Shown here piece by piece: positions 15,204-26,420 of a stretch of DNA of 52,985 bases (position 1 is the first letter of the stretch; each line of letters begins with the position of its first letter). The translations under genes were made by a program, and so were the position numbers. The stretch is from Archaeoglobus sp. Lineage in GTDB: Archaea; Halobacteriota; Archaeoglobi; Archaeoglobales; Archaeoglobaceae. The stretch is from positions 1 through 52,985 of the forward strand of contig NZ_JACDNT010000013.1 of NCBI RefSeq assembly GCF_017656475.1, in the 5' to 3' direction. The notes under the pieces are model-generated. The model saw only the letters and a program-made list of their open reading frames with translations. It was not told the origin of the DNA and made no database searches.

Positions 15204-15959
15204 ATGGAGGATGAGATAAGAAAAGCAGCAAAAATTCTCGCCAAATCAAAGCACGCTGTGGTATTTACCGGTGCAGGAATTTCGGCAGAGAGCGGAATTC
15301 CGACCTTCAGAGGTGAAGATGGGTTATGGAGGAAGTACGATCCTGAAGAGGTGGCCTCTATTTCGGGATTCAAGAGAAACCCACGTGCTTTCTGGGAGTT
15401 TTCAATGGAGATGAAGGATAAGCTCTTTGCCGAGCCCAATCCTGCTCACTACGCCATTGCAGAACTGGAAAGAATGGGGATTGTAAAGGCCGTCATTACC
15501 CAAAACATCGACATGCTTCATCAGAAAGCAGGAAGCAGAAGAGTTTTAGAACTTCACGGCAGCATGGATAAGCTTGACTGCCTCGACTGCCACGAAACCT
15601 ACGACTGGAGCGAGTTTGTTGAAGATTTCAACAAGGGAGAGGTACCGCGGTGCAGAAAATGTGGAAGCTATTACGTTAAGCCAAGAGTTGTGCTGTTTGG
15701 TGAACCTTTACCACAAAGAACGCTTTTTGAGGCCATTGAAGAGTCGAGGCACTGCGACACTTTCATGGTCGTAGGCTCAAGCCTCGTGGTTTATCCCGCT
15801 GCCGAAATGCCGTACATGGCCAAAAAATCAGGAGCAAAGATGATTATTGTAAATGCTGAGCCAACAATGGCCGATCCGATTTTCGACGTCAAAATTATAG
15901 GTAAGGCCGGAGAAATCCTCCCAAAAATAGTTGAAGAAGTTAAGAAGCTAAGACAGTAA
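15204..15959 (+). CDS. cobB: NAD-dependent protein deacetylase, Sir2 family
   Basis: The protein has 251 residues. The Rossmann part has GAGISAESGIPTFRG (24-37) and TQNIDMLHQKAG (99-110), the catalytic H118 in ELHG, and the zinc site C126-x2-C129...C150-x2-C153. It removes acetyl or longer acyl groups from lysine using NAD. As I remember it, the sequence is the same as or very close to Sir2-Af2 of A. fulgidus, whose structure is known. An alternative reading of its target, such as Alba, comes from other archaea and is not shown here. Confidence 0.95.
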   Translation: MEDEIRKAAKILAKSKHAVVFTGAGISAESGIPTFRGEDGLWRKYDPEEVASISGFKRNPRAFWEFSMEMKDKLFAEPNPAHYAIAELERMGIVKAVITQNIDMLHQKAGSRRVLELHGSMDKLDCLDCHETYDWSEFVEDFNKGEVPRCRKCGSYYVKPRVVLFGEPLPQRTLFEAIEESRHCDTFMVVGSSLVVYPAAEMPYMAKKSGAKMIIVNAEPTMADPIFDVKIIGKAGEILPKIVEEVKKLRQ

Positions 15960-16081
15960 AGAAATTTATCCTTTTTTTATTATTTTCAGAATCTTTTCCT
16001 TTACATTCAACCGTCAGAAAATTATAAATATACCTCACGACCATTAAAGAATATTAAAATTAAAGATTGGAGGTGGTGTGA

Positions 16082-16981
16082 ATGGTCGAGTTGGACTTGA
16101 CCCAGATACAGAAGGACATCCTGTATGCGTTGATAACGCTGTACAAGAAAAAGTCCGGTGGATCGGTTAAAGGAGAAGAGATTGCCGAGCTTATCAACAG
16201 GAATCCCGGGACTGTAAGGAACCAGATGCAGGCCTTGAGAGCCCTTGGTCTTGTAGAAGGTGTACCGGGACCGAAAGGCGGTTACAGGCCAACGTCAAAA
16301 GCCTACGAGCTACTATCAGTAACCAGGCCAGAAGAGTCTGTAGTTGTTCCTATCATCGTCAACGGAAACGTTATGGAAGAGCTCTCTGCTGAAGAGATTT
16401 CCATGCCTTCCATCTCGAATCCAAGCATCTGCCAGGCGAGAATTAGAATAATCGGGGACATCAAAAAGATCAGTCCCGGTGACAGCGTGATTGTTGGCCC
16501 AACACCTGTTAACGAGATGATGATTTACGGAAAGGTCGTCGGAAGAGATGATACGGAGAACACAATTGTGTTAGACATTGAAAAAATCGTGGCTCTGCCA
16601 AAAGACACGGTTGGAGAGCACATGTCCTCACCGATAATTTCGGTTGATGCGGAGGAGAAGGTTGCTGATGCCACGAAGGTGCTTGCAGAAAACGGAATTT
16701 ACTGCACACCTGTTCAGAAGAACGGCAAGTTCGTGGGAATATTCACTCTCGACCACGTTGCAAAGGCTGTGTCAGAAGGGAAGCTTGACAGCAAAGTCGA
16801 AGAAGTGATGAGACCAAAGCTCGTAATGGTTGAAAAGGACACTAAGATCGGCGAGGCACTCAGACTCATGAGGGACGAAAAAGTGAGAATTCTCCTTGTC
16901 ACAGACAAGGGAGAGCCTGTTGGAGTTATCACCGACCAGAAGATTTTGACAAAGCTTGCACCGGAGCAGGTTGAGTTCTAA
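16082..16981 (+). CDS. HTH and CBS-pair regulator (COG2524-type)
   Basis: The protein has 299 residues. Residues 1-80 form a winged helix (IAELINRNPGTVRNQMQALR, then GYRPTSKAYELL); 80-175 is a beta-rich middle domain; the last 120 residues hold two CBS motifs, VGEHMSSPIISVDAEEKVAD and VEEVMRPKLVMVEKDTKIGE. CBS pairs sense adenine nucleotides, so this is probably an energy- or ligand-responsive transcription regulator. A strong GGAGGTG lies just before the ATG and a TATA-like AAATTATAAATATA about 55 bases before it. Confidence 0.88.
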   Translation: MVELDLTQIQKDILYALITLYKKKSGGSVKGEEIAELINRNPGTVRNQMQALRALGLVEGVPGPKGGYRPTSKAYELLSVTRPEESVVVPIIVNGNVMEELSAEEISMPSISNPSICQARIRIIGDIKKISPGDSVIVGPTPVNEMMIYGKVVGRDDTENTIVLDIEKIVALPKDTVGEHMSSPIISVDAEEKVADATKVLAENGIYCTPVQKNGKFVGIFTLDHVAKAVSEGKLDSKVEEVMRPKLVMVEKDTKIGEALRLMRDEKVRILLVTDKGEPVGVITDQKILTKLAPEQVEF

Positions 16982-17043
16982 AATTTTTATTTTTCACTTT
17001 TCTTTGATTTTGGATGTTAAAAATAAAAATTAATTAAAAAATT

Positions 17044-18204
17044 TTAATGCACTTCAAAATAAACTGCTGGAACGCTCTTTACAGCTTCACTTTCGGCCAT
17101 GTAAACTGTGTGTGTTGTTCCCGGATAGGAATAGAGTGCCAAATCTATGTCGAACGCCACAACGTTGTCATACTCGAAGTCCACATCTACAAAGAGTCCG
17201 ATGGCTCCTGCAGCAGTTGCAGCTCTGCCAGATATTTTGCCTGCAAGTACCAGAGCATCGATGAATTTAAGGCAGTCGATGGCGAGGTGGTCTGTGGTGA
17301 GGTCAAAGACGTTGAATAGGTAGTAAGGATACGTCGAACTCCTTGCAGTGTAGCTCCCTATATAGCTCCAGCTATCAACAGGCACTAATCTTGCGTTTGT
17401 TGGTTTCGAAGTTCCGGCTGTTATGGTTTCAGGATAGAAGTCCTTTACGTATACGTGCTCCATTGTTAGAATTGGGTCGTCATCGAGGTAGTAGACCCAC
17501 TTCTCGTAGCGGTATCTGACATTCATCCAGATGTAGCAGTCATCACCGACATCAAATGGTCCTGTGACGCCTTTATCATTTCTTTTTTGGATTATATTGT
17601 ACCCTGCAACGCTCCATGAATTGATGAAGGTGTTCACAGCGAAACCAACTTTCAGGTATCTGCCGTAGAAGAAGTCCATGACGCCCCACGTTGAGGAGTC
17701 AGGCTTCACGTAGCTCAAAACAACATGCAGAGTGTACTCGTAGTAATCCTCGATAGCCCAGTAGAGGTCACTGCTAAGGGGTTGAGGCTGTTCGAGCTTT
17801 GAAATGGCTTTCTTCACCTTCTCATCCTCCCTGAACTTTAACTTGACTTCTTCGCTCCTCAGATCATCCCAATCAAGATTTACGCCTTTAACATCCACGC
17901 CCTTCTCCGATACTGCAACAAGAAGAATCAAGGGCTGTGATAGTCTTCCATTTTTTCTGTATTCGTTCATCCAGGCTGATTTTGCGCTGCCTAAATACAA
18001 CGCTAAACTCTTCTTTCCCGCAACCTCGTATTTACCCGCATGCCTGAATCCGTCAGGGAATAGAACGAAGGCATGAAACACTGCTTTTTCAGGACTTTCG
18101 ACAGTTACAATCGCCGTGTTCTCCATCAGAACCTCCGCATAAACGGCGGTTCCAAGAAGTGTTAGTGCTATTAGTGCTGCTATTGCTCTGCTCAAAACTC
18201 CCAC
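17044..18204 (-). CDS. Exported protein of unknown function (386 aa)
   Basis: GTG start; the first 23 residues are a signal peptide (AIAALIALTLLGTAVYAE). The mature part is rich in Tyr, Trp and Asp, with no cysteine-pair or catalytic motif that I recognise, and contains a short hydrophobic stretch LAGKISGRAATAAGAIGLFV near 340. It is probably secreted or surface-bound. It stands alone between convergent and divergent neighbours. A direct repeat of ATTGTTAACA lies 66-96 bases before the start and suggests regulated expression. Confidence 0.72.
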   Translation of the reverse strand: MGVLSRAIAALIALTLLGTAVYAEVLMENTAIVTVESPEKAVFHAFVLFPDGFRHAGKYEVAGKKSLALYLGSAKSAWMNEYRKNGRLSQPLILLVAVSEKGVDVKGVNLDWDDLRSEEVKLKFREDEKVKKAISKLEQPQPLSSDLYWAIEDYYEYTLHVVLSYVKPDSSTWGVMDFFYGRYLKVGFAVNTFINSWSVAGYNIIQKRNDKGVTGPFDVGDDCYIWMNVRYRYEKWVYYLDDDPILTMEHVYVKDFYPETITAGTSKPTNARLVPVDSWSYIGSYTARSSTYPYYLFNVFDLTTDHLAIDCLKFIDALVLAGKISGRAATAAGAIGLFVDVDFEYDNVVAFDIDLALYSYPGTTHTVYMAESEAVKSVPAVYFEVH

Positions 18205-18269
18205 CTTCTTCGGAAGCCATATTGAATATTGACATTAAATGTTAATAAAGTTTATTGACTTGAAAAGTT

Positions 18270-18300
18270 AATTGTTAACATGATAAAGCAATTGTTAACA
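18270..18300. promoter_or_regulatory. Tandem AATTGTTAACA sites upstream of the exported protein gene
   Basis: AATTGTTAACA occurs at 18270-18280 and again at 18290-18300, exactly 20 bases apart (about two helical turns). Each contains the palindrome GTTAAC. A weaker TGTTAA copy is at 18240. The spacing suggests cooperative binding of one regulator. It lies between the exported protein gene and the end of sepS, both on the minus strand. Confidence 0.5.
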
Positions 18301-18351
18301 GGTTTGATTAGTATTTAGCTCATTTTTATCAAAATTTCTAAAAAACTAAAA

Positions 18352-19956
18352 TCACTCGATCTCAGCCTTCACCGTAACAAACAGCGGCCCCCTCACGTCG
18401 ATCTTCCCCTTCTTCCAGAGGATGTATCTCCTAACATTTTCATGAATCTGGAGGTTTATGTCTGAGAGATTCTCAACCACCCTCGCTTTTATCTTTAGCT
18501 CTTTCTCACCTTTCATTGCAGCATCCTCAATCCTCCTCGCGGCAAGATACGCAAAGCCATCGATATATCTGATTCCCGTCTGCACACCTTCCTCAAAGTA
18601 ACTTCTCCACTTCTTTGTTCTCGGAATGCCGTAGATGTCGCCCTTGTAAACAACAACCTCATTTGCGTATGCTGGACCGCAAAGCTTTGTGTTCTCCTCC
18701 TCCTCCACCACATGCACCCTAACATTTCTGCCCATCAGTTCTCCCTCGAAGGCGAGGAAGCTGCATGGGCTTGGCTCTGAGGCATGCTTTTCCGCAGTCT
18801 CCACGATACTTTGCGCAATTCTCAACCCCACAGAGGTTTGAGGCACCTCCCTGACCTTTATCTCCCTCGCTATGTCGAGGTCGCTGAGCTTGATTTCTCC
18901 GTGGATCTGCGGGTAAACCATTTTTCTAACATCATCGTAACCGTGGAGGATCATGGCGAGCCTCTCAACTCCAAGACCGAGGTTCATGACCGGATATGAG
19001 ATATCGTACTCCGCCAGCGCTGTTGGGGAGTAGATGCCGAAGGTTGCTATTTCAATCCATCCGTCGCTGTACTTTGTGTTCGACCCCACCAGCTTGGGAT
19101 GGAAGGCGAAAACCTCTGTTTGAGTGTCGGGGATGTAGTACTTGCTCCTTTTCTCGTCCTTCTTGAATCTGAAGTTCTCGAAGCCGAACTGTCTGAGCAA
19201 AGCCTCAGCAACCGCCTTTCCGTCATCAACACTCAACTCCTCATCTACAAGAACACAGCTTGCTGAGAAGTACGTGTAGAGCCTCGTGGCATCTTCCCCC
19301 TGCTCCCTCCTGAAGCAGCGATCGATGCTGAAAAGCTTGATTGGAAGGGGGAACTTGTCGGCGATGTGGCTCAGGGTTATGAACCATCCTGTGGTCATGT
19401 GGCTTCTGAGTGTTAGCGAGCCAGCCTGAGGCTTCAACTCCTTGAACTCTGGAAACACCTCATCGAGAATTCTTACCGCTGTGATGTCGTCCACACCCAA
19501 AATATCGGCAATAAGGTAGCTCAAATCGTCTCCGTCAATTTCACCCTTCTTGTATCGATGAAAAATCTCCCTAAGTGGATCCGGATCAACCTTCTTCCCC
19601 ATAATGTTCTCAATCTGCCTGACCTTCTCCGCTGACATCCCGACGTTGGGTTTGGGAAGTGTTGCGAGGTAAAAGCATCTATCGAGGACTGCCAAAGCCT
19701 CTCTTCCGAACTGCTTTCTTACGTGGACATCTTCAACGATAAGCGGATTTACAACCTCTGAAAAACCGATTGCGAGATAAGCTTCCCTTAACTTCTGGAT
19801 TGTGGAGAAAAGCGGGTGTTCTCTGCCAAAACTGAATCCAACCCGTGGATAAAGCTCATTGGGACTTCTTTCGGCAAGAACTTCTTTCCCAGCCTTCCAC
19901 GCAGCCTCGAAGTCTTTCTCTGCCAGCTCCCTGTACTTTTGTGGGTCAAATTTCAT
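18352..19956 (-). CDS. sepS: O-phosphoseryl-tRNA(Cys) synthetase, SepRS
   Basis: The protein has 534 residues, the normal SepRS length. It starts MKFDPQKYRELAEKDFEAAW and shows class II motifs: motif 2 around SIDRCFRREQGEDATRLYTY and motif 3 in VMNLGLGVERLAMILHG. SepRS charges tRNA(Cys) with phosphoserine, which SepCysS then turns into Cys-tRNA; this indirect route is confined to methanogens and Archaeoglobus, strong evidence for the organism. SepCysS is not in this window. Its start lies 47 bases from that of rnp4, on the opposite strand. Confidence 0.95.
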   Translation of the reverse strand: MKFDPQKYRELAEKDFEAAWKAGKEVLAERSPNELYPRVGFSFGREHPLFSTIQKLREAYLAIGFSEVVNPLIVEDVHVRKQFGREALAVLDRCFYLATLPKPNVGMSAEKVRQIENIMGKKVDPDPLREIFHRYKKGEIDGDDLSYLIADILGVDDITAVRILDEVFPEFKELKPQAGSLTLRSHMTTGWFITLSHIADKFPLPIKLFSIDRCFRREQGEDATRLYTYFSASCVLVDEELSVDDGKAVAEALLRQFGFENFRFKKDEKRSKYYIPDTQTEVFAFHPKLVGSNTKYSDGWIEIATFGIYSPTALAEYDISYPVMNLGLGVERLAMILHGYDDVRKMVYPQIHGEIKLSDLDIAREIKVREVPQTSVGLRIAQSIVETAEKHASEPSPCSFLAFEGELMGRNVRVHVVEEEENTKLCGPAYANEVVVYKGDIYGIPRTKKWRSYFEEGVQTGIRYIDGFAYLAARRIEDAAMKGEKELKIKARVVENLSDINLQIHENVRRYILWKKGKIDVRGPLFVTVKAEIE

Positions 19957-20003
19957 AACGGCTGAGATACAAAAGGCTATTTATCTTTTTGTTAACGGCC
20001 TTC

Positions 20004-20333
20004 GTGCTCAAAAGGGACAAAAAGAAGGAGTCGAGAATTGCCAAGGAGAGAGTTTCTTACCTCATAAAAAGGGCTGAAGAGTGGAAAAATGTTGACTATG
20101 AGCTTGCAAGGCGATATGTGGAGCTTGCAAAGAGAATTGCGATGAAATACAGGGTGAGAATACCAAAGGAGCTCAAAATAACCTACTGCAAGAAGTGTCT
20201 CTACCCCTACAAGGCTGGAAAATTCAGGGTTAGGGTTCGCAAGGGGCGTGTTATTATTAAGTGCCTCAACTGCGGTTTTGAGCGGAGAATTCCTATCCGA
20301 CCCAGGAGGTCTTCTAAAAAACTTAAACCGTAA
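20004..20333 (+). CDS. rnp4: Ribonuclease P protein component 4 (Rpp21/Rpr2)
   Basis: The product is basic and 109 residues from GTG 20004. It has a helical N-terminus and the zinc ribbon C-x2-C (YCKKCLYPY) ... C-x2-C (KCLNCGFERR) of Rpp21. The GTG is preferred to TTG at 19989 because a TATTTATC-type TATA box at about 19977-19984 places transcription start near 20004. It supports the RNA subunit in 5' tRNA maturation. Confidence 0.9.
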   Translation: MLKRDKKKESRIAKERVSYLIKRAEEWKNVDYELARRYVELAKRIAMKYRVRIPKELKITYCKKCLYPYKAGKFRVRVRKGRVIIKCLNCGFERRIPIRPRRSSKKLKP

Positions 20334-20364
20334 ACTTTAAATTGCCACTTTGAAACTAAGTAGC

Positions 20365-21158
20365 ATGACAAAGATTGGCAAAACGATAAGAATTGAGAGA
20401 ATTATAAACAGGGAAAGTGGAAACACCGTAATTGTCCCCATGGACCACGGAGTTTCTATGGGGCCGATAGAGGGGCTGAAGAATCTTGCAGAAACTGTTA
20501 ATGCAGTGGCTGAGGGTGGGGCTAATGCGGTGGTTTTGCATAAGGGAGTTGTCGGCTTCGGCCACAGGGGATATGGAAGGGATGTCGGTCTGATAATTCA
20601 CCTCAGCGCCTCAACCTCCCTATCCCCCGATCCAAACGAGAAGGTTCTTGTATGCACGGTTGAGGAGGCCATAAAGCTTGGAGCCGATGCTGTAAGTGTG
20701 CACGTAAATGTTGGAAGCAAGACGGAGGCGGAGCAGTTAAGGAAGCTCGGAGAGATTTCCAAGATAGCTGCCGAATGGGGAATGCCCCTGCTCGCGATGA
20801 TGTACCCCAGAGGAGAGGGAATCAATCAGTTCGATGAAAAGGCTGTGGCTCTTGCAGCCAGAGTAGGTGCAGAGCTTGGGGCTGATATCATTAAAACAAA
20901 CTTTACCGGAGATGTGGAGAGCTTCAGAGGAGTTGTTGAGGGCTGCCCAGTTCCGGTCGTTGTCGCTGGAGGGCCAAGGATGAGCAGTGATGAGGACATT
21001 CTGAGAATGGTCAGAATGGCGATGGATGCGGGGGCGAGAGGGGTGGCTATAGGCAGAAACATATTCCAGGCTGAGAACCCAACGAAGATGACGAGAGCTA
21101 TATCGATGATAGTGCACGATAATGCAGAGGTCAGCGAGGCCTTAGACTTCCTGAAATC

Positions 21159-21162
<4 letters not shown>
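20365..21162 (+). CDS. Class I aldolase of the DeoC/FbaB family (FBP aldolase or ADH synthase)
   Basis: From ATG 20365 the protein has 265 residues. It has [18 protein letters not shown], the Schiff-base region [11 protein letters not shown] with lysine in IIKTNF, and phosphate loops [13 protein letters not shown] and [13 protein letters not shown]. This family includes archaeal class I fructose-bisphosphate aldolase and the ADH synthase (AroA') that starts archaeal aromatic synthesis; sequence alone does not separate them here. No aroB' partner lies nearby, and the window encodes a bifunctional FBP aldolase/phosphatase at 48293. The stop overlaps that of pyrI, which is on the opposite strand. 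Confidence 0.88.
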
Positions 21163-22537
<1,375 letters not shown>

Positions 22538-22602
22538 TTATAATTTTCACCTTGTGACGAGTTTGGCAGTAACGTTTAAATATTATCAATTTAATATACA
22601 TT

Positions 22603-22932
22603 ATGCCAAGCTCAACTGGATTAAAGGAGAACGTTGCAGGAGCCCTTAGCTACCTGCTAGGTCCGATTACAGGGATTCTATTCCTCATAATGGAGAAAGA
22701 GAGCCAGTTCGTGAAGTTCCATGCGATGCAGTCAACGATAGTCTTTGGCGGGTTGTGGGTTTTAAGCATCATACTTTCCTTCATACCCTACATCGGCTGG
22801 ATGCTCTTGCCACTAATCAACCTTATTGGGCTGATTCTCTGGATATTGCTAATTTACAAGGCATACAGCAACGAGTGGTTCAAACTCCCTGTTGTTGGAG
22901 ATATTGCGGAGCAGCAATTAGGTAACGTATGA
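22603..22932 (+). CDS. Small membrane protein, DUF4870/Tic20-like
   Basis: The protein has 109 residues and three helices. GALSYLLGPITGILFLIMEK, then FVKFHAMQSTIVFG, matches the DUF4870 pattern (Y-x-G-x...G-x-x-x-x-L...F-x-x-H-A-x-Q). Function unknown. Its stop overlaps the next start by 4 bases. TATA-like AATTTAATATAC lies about 20 bases upstream. Confidence 0.85.
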   Translation: MPSSTGLKENVAGALSYLLGPITGILFLIMEKESQFVKFHAMQSTIVFGGLWVLSIILSFIPYIGWMLLPLINLIGLILWILLIYKAYSNEWFKLPVVGDIAEQQLGNV

Positions 22933-23345
22933 AGGAATTCGAGTTTGAGTTCGACAGGAGTTTCTTCCTAAGGCTGGACTATGGAAAGGATTTGGTGAGG
23001 CAGCTTGAGGAGTTTTTAACAGACAGGGAAATACACGCAGCAAAGGTTTCAGCAATAGGAGCGGTTAGGAACGCTGTCATCGGCTACTACGATCAAGAGA
23101 AGAGAGAGTACGTGAAAAGAGAGCTAAACGAGCCGATGGAAATTATTTCCCTTCTGGGAAACGTTTCTCTTAAAGACGGTAAGCCGTTCTGCCACATCCA
23201 CGTTTTGCTGGGGAAAAATGGAGAAGTTTACGGTGGTCATTTATTCAGCGCTGAGGTTTTTGCCTGCGAGGTCTTCATTCAGTCACTGAAAGGAGAAGCT
23301 CCCGAAAGAACATTTGACGAGCAAACCGGGCTGATGCTCTGGTAG
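22929..23345 (+). CDS. PPC/DUF296-domain protein
   Basis: The protein has 138 residues. The PPC (plant and prokaryote conserved) fold is shown by LDYGKDLVRQLEEFLTDREI, AAKVSAIGAVRNAVIGYYD, EIISLLGNVSLKDGKPFCHI and HVLLGKNGEVYGGHLFSAEV with conserved histidines that can bind metal. In plants the domain joins an AT-hook; here it stands alone and its role is unknown. It is translationally coupled to the small membrane protein. Confidence 0.88.
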   Translation: MKEFEFEFDRSFFLRLDYGKDLVRQLEEFLTDREIHAAKVSAIGAVRNAVIGYYDQEKREYVKRELNEPMEIISLLGNVSLKDGKPFCHIHVLLGKNGEVYGGHLFSAEVFACEVFIQSLKGEAPERTFDEQTGLMLW

Positions 23346-23915
23346 TCATCTCTTGTTCCTCGGCATGCAGATTATCTCCTTTATTTCAGCGTCAAAGAAG
23401 TTGTTCATGTGAGCCGGTCTGATCACAACTGCTGTATCACCCCCTCTGCTTCTTCCCCCGACAGCAACAACCTCCTCAATGGGTATTGCCCCACTATCTG
23501 CGGCCATTATCGTTATCTCCACACAGACTTTCAGTCCGTGACCGAACAGTGAGCGGAGGGCCTCTGCTATGGCTTCGGTTCTGCTCACCCCGCCAAGCTT
23601 CCTGCTGATGCTCCTCTCCAAGCCTGACAGGATGTGAGACTGTCTGACAACTTTTGCTCCCCTTCTTTTGAGTTCCTCTTCCACTTCAGGTGGCATCGTG
23701 TTCTCCCCTTCCTTGATAAATCCTGTGTGGTAGGTTACAACAACCACCTGCAAGTTCTGAGCCATTTCAAGAGCCTTTAATGCCGTATCCCCGTAGGATG
23801 ACGCGACAACGAGGTGCTTTATGTTCAACTCCCTTGCTCTCTCCACAGCGAGCCTCAACGTTTCCTCGGTGTTCTCCCTCCCGGGCTTTTCGAAGTAAAC
23901 TATCTTTTTCTCCAT
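23346..23915 (-). CDS. Pyruvate-kinase C-terminal-domain-like protein (COG1751)
   Basis: The protein has 189 residues. It is an alpha/beta domain: [57 protein letters not shown] and [21 protein letters not shown] with [10 protein letters not shown]. These match the family that resembles the allosteric domain of pyruvate kinase but has no catalytic part. Function is not known; a ligand-binding role is likely. The stop meets the stop of the PPC gene. Confidence 0.83.
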   Translation of the reverse strand: MEKKIVYFEKPGRENTEETLRLAVERARELNIKHLVVASSYGDTALKALEMAQNLQVVVVTYHTGFIKEGENTMPPEVEEELKRRGAKVVRQSHILSGLERSISRKLGGVSRTEAIAEALRSLFGHGLKVCVEITIMAADSGAIPIEEVVAVGGRSRGGDTAVVIRPAHMNNFFDAEIKEIICMPRNKR

Positions 23916-23961
23916 GTATGGACTTAGGAGAGTAAAATTTATAGGTTACCTGAGTTGATAC

Positions 23962-24450
23962 CTATCTGCCTTGCTTTTGCAGGGAAAGAATGAAGTCTGC
24001 AATCCTCTCCACTTCATCTCTCCTGAACCACGTGTAACCCTCTATCTTCTCATCGCAAACAACTGCCAGAATTCTCCCCTGTTTGAAGAGTTCAACCTCT
24101 TCCGGTTTCTTCACAACAACAATCCTGTCCTTTCCAGCCTTGCTGAATCCCTCTGTTATTACAAGGTCGTAGTCGCTCAAGTACCTCTCGTAAATCCAGT
24201 CCAAGTTGTTTCCCTCTTCCTCGCTCACCCTCCTGATGAAAGCCAGCTTGACGGGAGAGGCGATAACCACATCCGCACCGCTGTTGTAAATCTTCCACGA
24301 GTCTTTCCCTTCCTTGTCGATTTCAAAATCACCGTGAGCGTGCCTTTTCACAACAGCAACCCTTAATCCCTTCTCTTTAAGAATAGGCATTATCCTCGTA
24401 ATTAAAGTTGTCTTCCCGCTGTCTGAAGTGCCAACGATGCTAAGAAGCAT
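23962..24450 (-). CDS. mobB: Molybdopterin-guanine dinucleotide biosynthesis protein MobB
   Basis: The protein has 162 residues. P-loop GTSDSGKTTLITRIMPIL at 7-24, then VVKRHAHGDFEIDKEGKDSW (switch-like) and SDYDLVITEGFSKAGKDRIV are the conserved MobB lines. It binds GTP and helps attach GMP or other nucleotides to molybdenum or tungsten pterin. It stands alone and diverges from argG. Confidence 0.92.
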   Translation of the reverse strand: MLLSIVGTSDSGKTTLITRIMPILKEKGLRVAVVKRHAHGDFEIDKEGKDSWKIYNSGADVVIASPVKLAFIRRVSEEEGNNLDWIYERYLSDYDLVITEGFSKAGKDRIVVVKKPEEVELFKQGRILAVVCDEKIEGYTWFRRDEVERIADFILSLQKQGR

Positions 24451-24527
24451 AACTTTCTGAAATCTGCAAGAGCTTTTAACTTTTGTTTATCTCAAAAGAT
24501 TTAAACCTCTCAGCACTACGGTGTGTT

Positions 24528-25700
24528 ATGAAGGTCGTGCTATCATACTCTGGCGGGCTTGACACGACAGTTTGCATTCCTCTGCTAAGAGAGAAGTACG
24601 GATTTGATGAGGTAATCACGGTAACGGTTGATATCGGACAGCCCTATGAAGACATAAAGCAGGCAGAGGAGAGGGGAAAGAGGTACGCGGATAAACATTA
24701 TACAATTGACGCCAAAAAGGAGTTTGTCGATTCCCTTTTCATACTAATCAAGGCAAACGGCAATTATGAGGGTTACGTCCTTGGAACGGCTTTGGCGAGG
24801 CCTTTAATAGCAGAGAAGGTCGTTGGGGTTGCGAAGAAAGAGGGTGCGGAAGCGATAGCTCACGGCTGTACAGGAAAAGGAAACGACCAGCTCAGGTTTG
24901 AGAATATATTCAGACAGTACGGATTCAGGGTTATAGCTCCCGTAAGGGAGCTCAACCTCACAAGAGAGTGGGAGATTGAATATGCCAGGCAGCACGGTAT
25001 AGATGTACCTGCAACCAAGGAAAAACCATACAGCATCGACGAAAACCTCTGGAGCAGGAGCATTGAGGGGGGAAAGCTTGAAGATCCATCCTTCATCCCT
25101 CCAGAGGACATTTACGAGTGGACCACAAGCCCGGAAAAAGCTCCTGATGAGCCGGAAATCATAAAGATTGACTTCGAAAAAGGAGTGCCTGTTGCGATCA
25201 ATGACGAAAGGATGGATGGTTTTGAGCTGATAAAGAAGCTAAACGAAATTGGCGGAAAGCATGGAGTTGGTAGAACGGACATGATAGAAGACAGAGTGCT
25301 CGGTCTGAAGGCGAGGGAGAACTACGAGCATCCTGCAGCCACAATCCTTTTAACAGCCCACAAAGACCTCGAAAACCTCGTGCTCAGCAGGAGGGAGCTC
25401 AAGTTCAAAAAATTAGTTGAAGAGGAGTGGGCAGAGCTTGTTTACTATGGCCTTGTTAACGACCCGCTCTATGATGCGTTAAACGCCTTCATAGACAGAA
25501 CCCAGGAGAGAGTTACGGGTTGGGTTAAAGTCAAGCTTTACAAGGGCTCCGCAGTCGTTGCGGCGAGGCACTCACCGCATGCGCTCTACTCAGAAGAGCT
25601 TGTGTCCTTTGACACATCTTCCCTCGACCAGCGTCTTGCAGAGGGTTTCGCCGCCTTCCACGGGCTGCAGGGGAGGCTGTACAGGAGGCTATTTCAATAA
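24528..25700 (+). CDS. argG: Argininosuccinate synthase
   Basis: From ATG 24528 the product has 390 residues: [20 protein letters not shown] carries the PP-loop [23 protein letters not shown] and [19 protein letters not shown] follow. It joins citrulline and aspartate for arginine synthesis. The in-frame start at 24483 is rejected because a GATTTAAACC TATA box lies at about 24498-24507 and puts the mRNA start near 24525. Confidence 0.95.
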   Translation: MKVVLSYSGGLDTTVCIPLLREKYGFDEVITVTVDIGQPYEDIKQAEERGKRYADKHYTIDAKKEFVDSLFILIKANGNYEGYVLGTALARPLIAEKVVGVAKKEGAEAIAHGCTGKGNDQLRFENIFRQYGFRVIAPVRELNLTREWEIEYARQHGIDVPATKEKPYSIDENLWSRSIEGGKLEDPSFIPPEDIYEWTTSPEKAPDEPEIIKIDFEKGVPVAINDERMDGFELIKKLNEIGGKHGVGRTDMIEDRVLGLKARENYEHPAATILLTAHKDLENLVLSRRELKFKKLVEEEWAELVYYGLVNDPLYDALNAFIDRTQERVTGWVKVKLYKGSAVVAARHSPHALYSEELVSFDTSSLDQRLAEGFAAFHGLQGRLYRRLFQ

Positions 25701-25730
25701 TATTTTTAAATTTTAAAATCAACTTGTGAC

Positions 25731-26420
25731 ATGGAATTCATCATAATCTCCGTTGGCAACGAGATTTTAAGCGGGGACATAACCAACACCAACGCTGCTT
25801 ACATGGCCAAAAAGCTAACTCAAGCAGGACACAGGGTTAAAAAGATAGTAACCATTCCCGACGATGTTGATGTGATAGCCGAAGAGGTCAGGAAAGCTTC
25901 GAAGGAGGCTGACTTCGTTCTGGTTACCGGGGGGCTCGGAGCGACTCACGACGATGTTACGGCAGAGGGAATTGCGAAGGCATTCAGCAGAAAGCTTGTT
26001 GTGAACGAAGAAGTTTACGACTGGCTCAGCAAGCTCAGCTCAAATGAGGAGGCTGTCAGAAAGATTTCATCCGTCCCTGAAGGAAGTGAGATAGTCTGGA
26101 ATGATGTTGGCGCTGCTCCGGCATTCATTGTTGAGAACGTTGCTGTTATGCCGGGAGTTCCGGCGGAGATGGAAAACACTTTCGAAAAAATCCTTAATAG
26201 GTTTGAGAAGGGCAAGTATCATGAGGAGGTTGTGAAGGTTAACGGTTTTGAGGTCAAAATCGTCGACAAGCTGAACAAGGTTGTGAGGGAAAACCCCGAC
26301 GTTAATATTGGTTCCTACCCTAAATCGGGCTACGTTATGGTCAAGTTCTCAGGAAGGGATGTGGAGAAGGTGAAAAAAGCTGTTAAGCAGTTTGAGGAGC
26401 TGCTGAATGATAGTGGGTAA
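25731..26420 (+). CDS. MoaB/CinA-type molybdopterin-binding domain protein
   Basis: The protein has 229 residues. ISVGNEILSGDITNTNAAYM, then VTGGLGATHDDVTAEGIAKA (the GGLGPTxDD-like motif) and VAVMPGVPAEMENTFEKIL show the MoCF domain used in MoaB/MogA and CinA. The C-terminal CinA deamidase domain is absent. In archaea such proteins are called competence/damage-inducible-like, but their substrate (pterin or a nucleotide) is unsettled. It overlaps pyrC by 14 bases. Confidence 0.87.
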   Translation: MEFIIISVGNEILSGDITNTNAAYMAKKLTQAGHRVKKIVTIPDDVDVIAEEVRKASKEADFVLVTGGLGATHDDVTAEGIAKAFSRKLVVNEEVYDWLSKLSSNEEAVRKISSVPEGSEIVWNDVGAAPAFIVENVAVMPGVPAEMENTFEKILNRFEKGKYHEEVVKVNGFEVKIVDKLNKVVRENPDVNIGSYPKSGYVMVKFSGRDVEKVKKAVKQFEELLNDSG

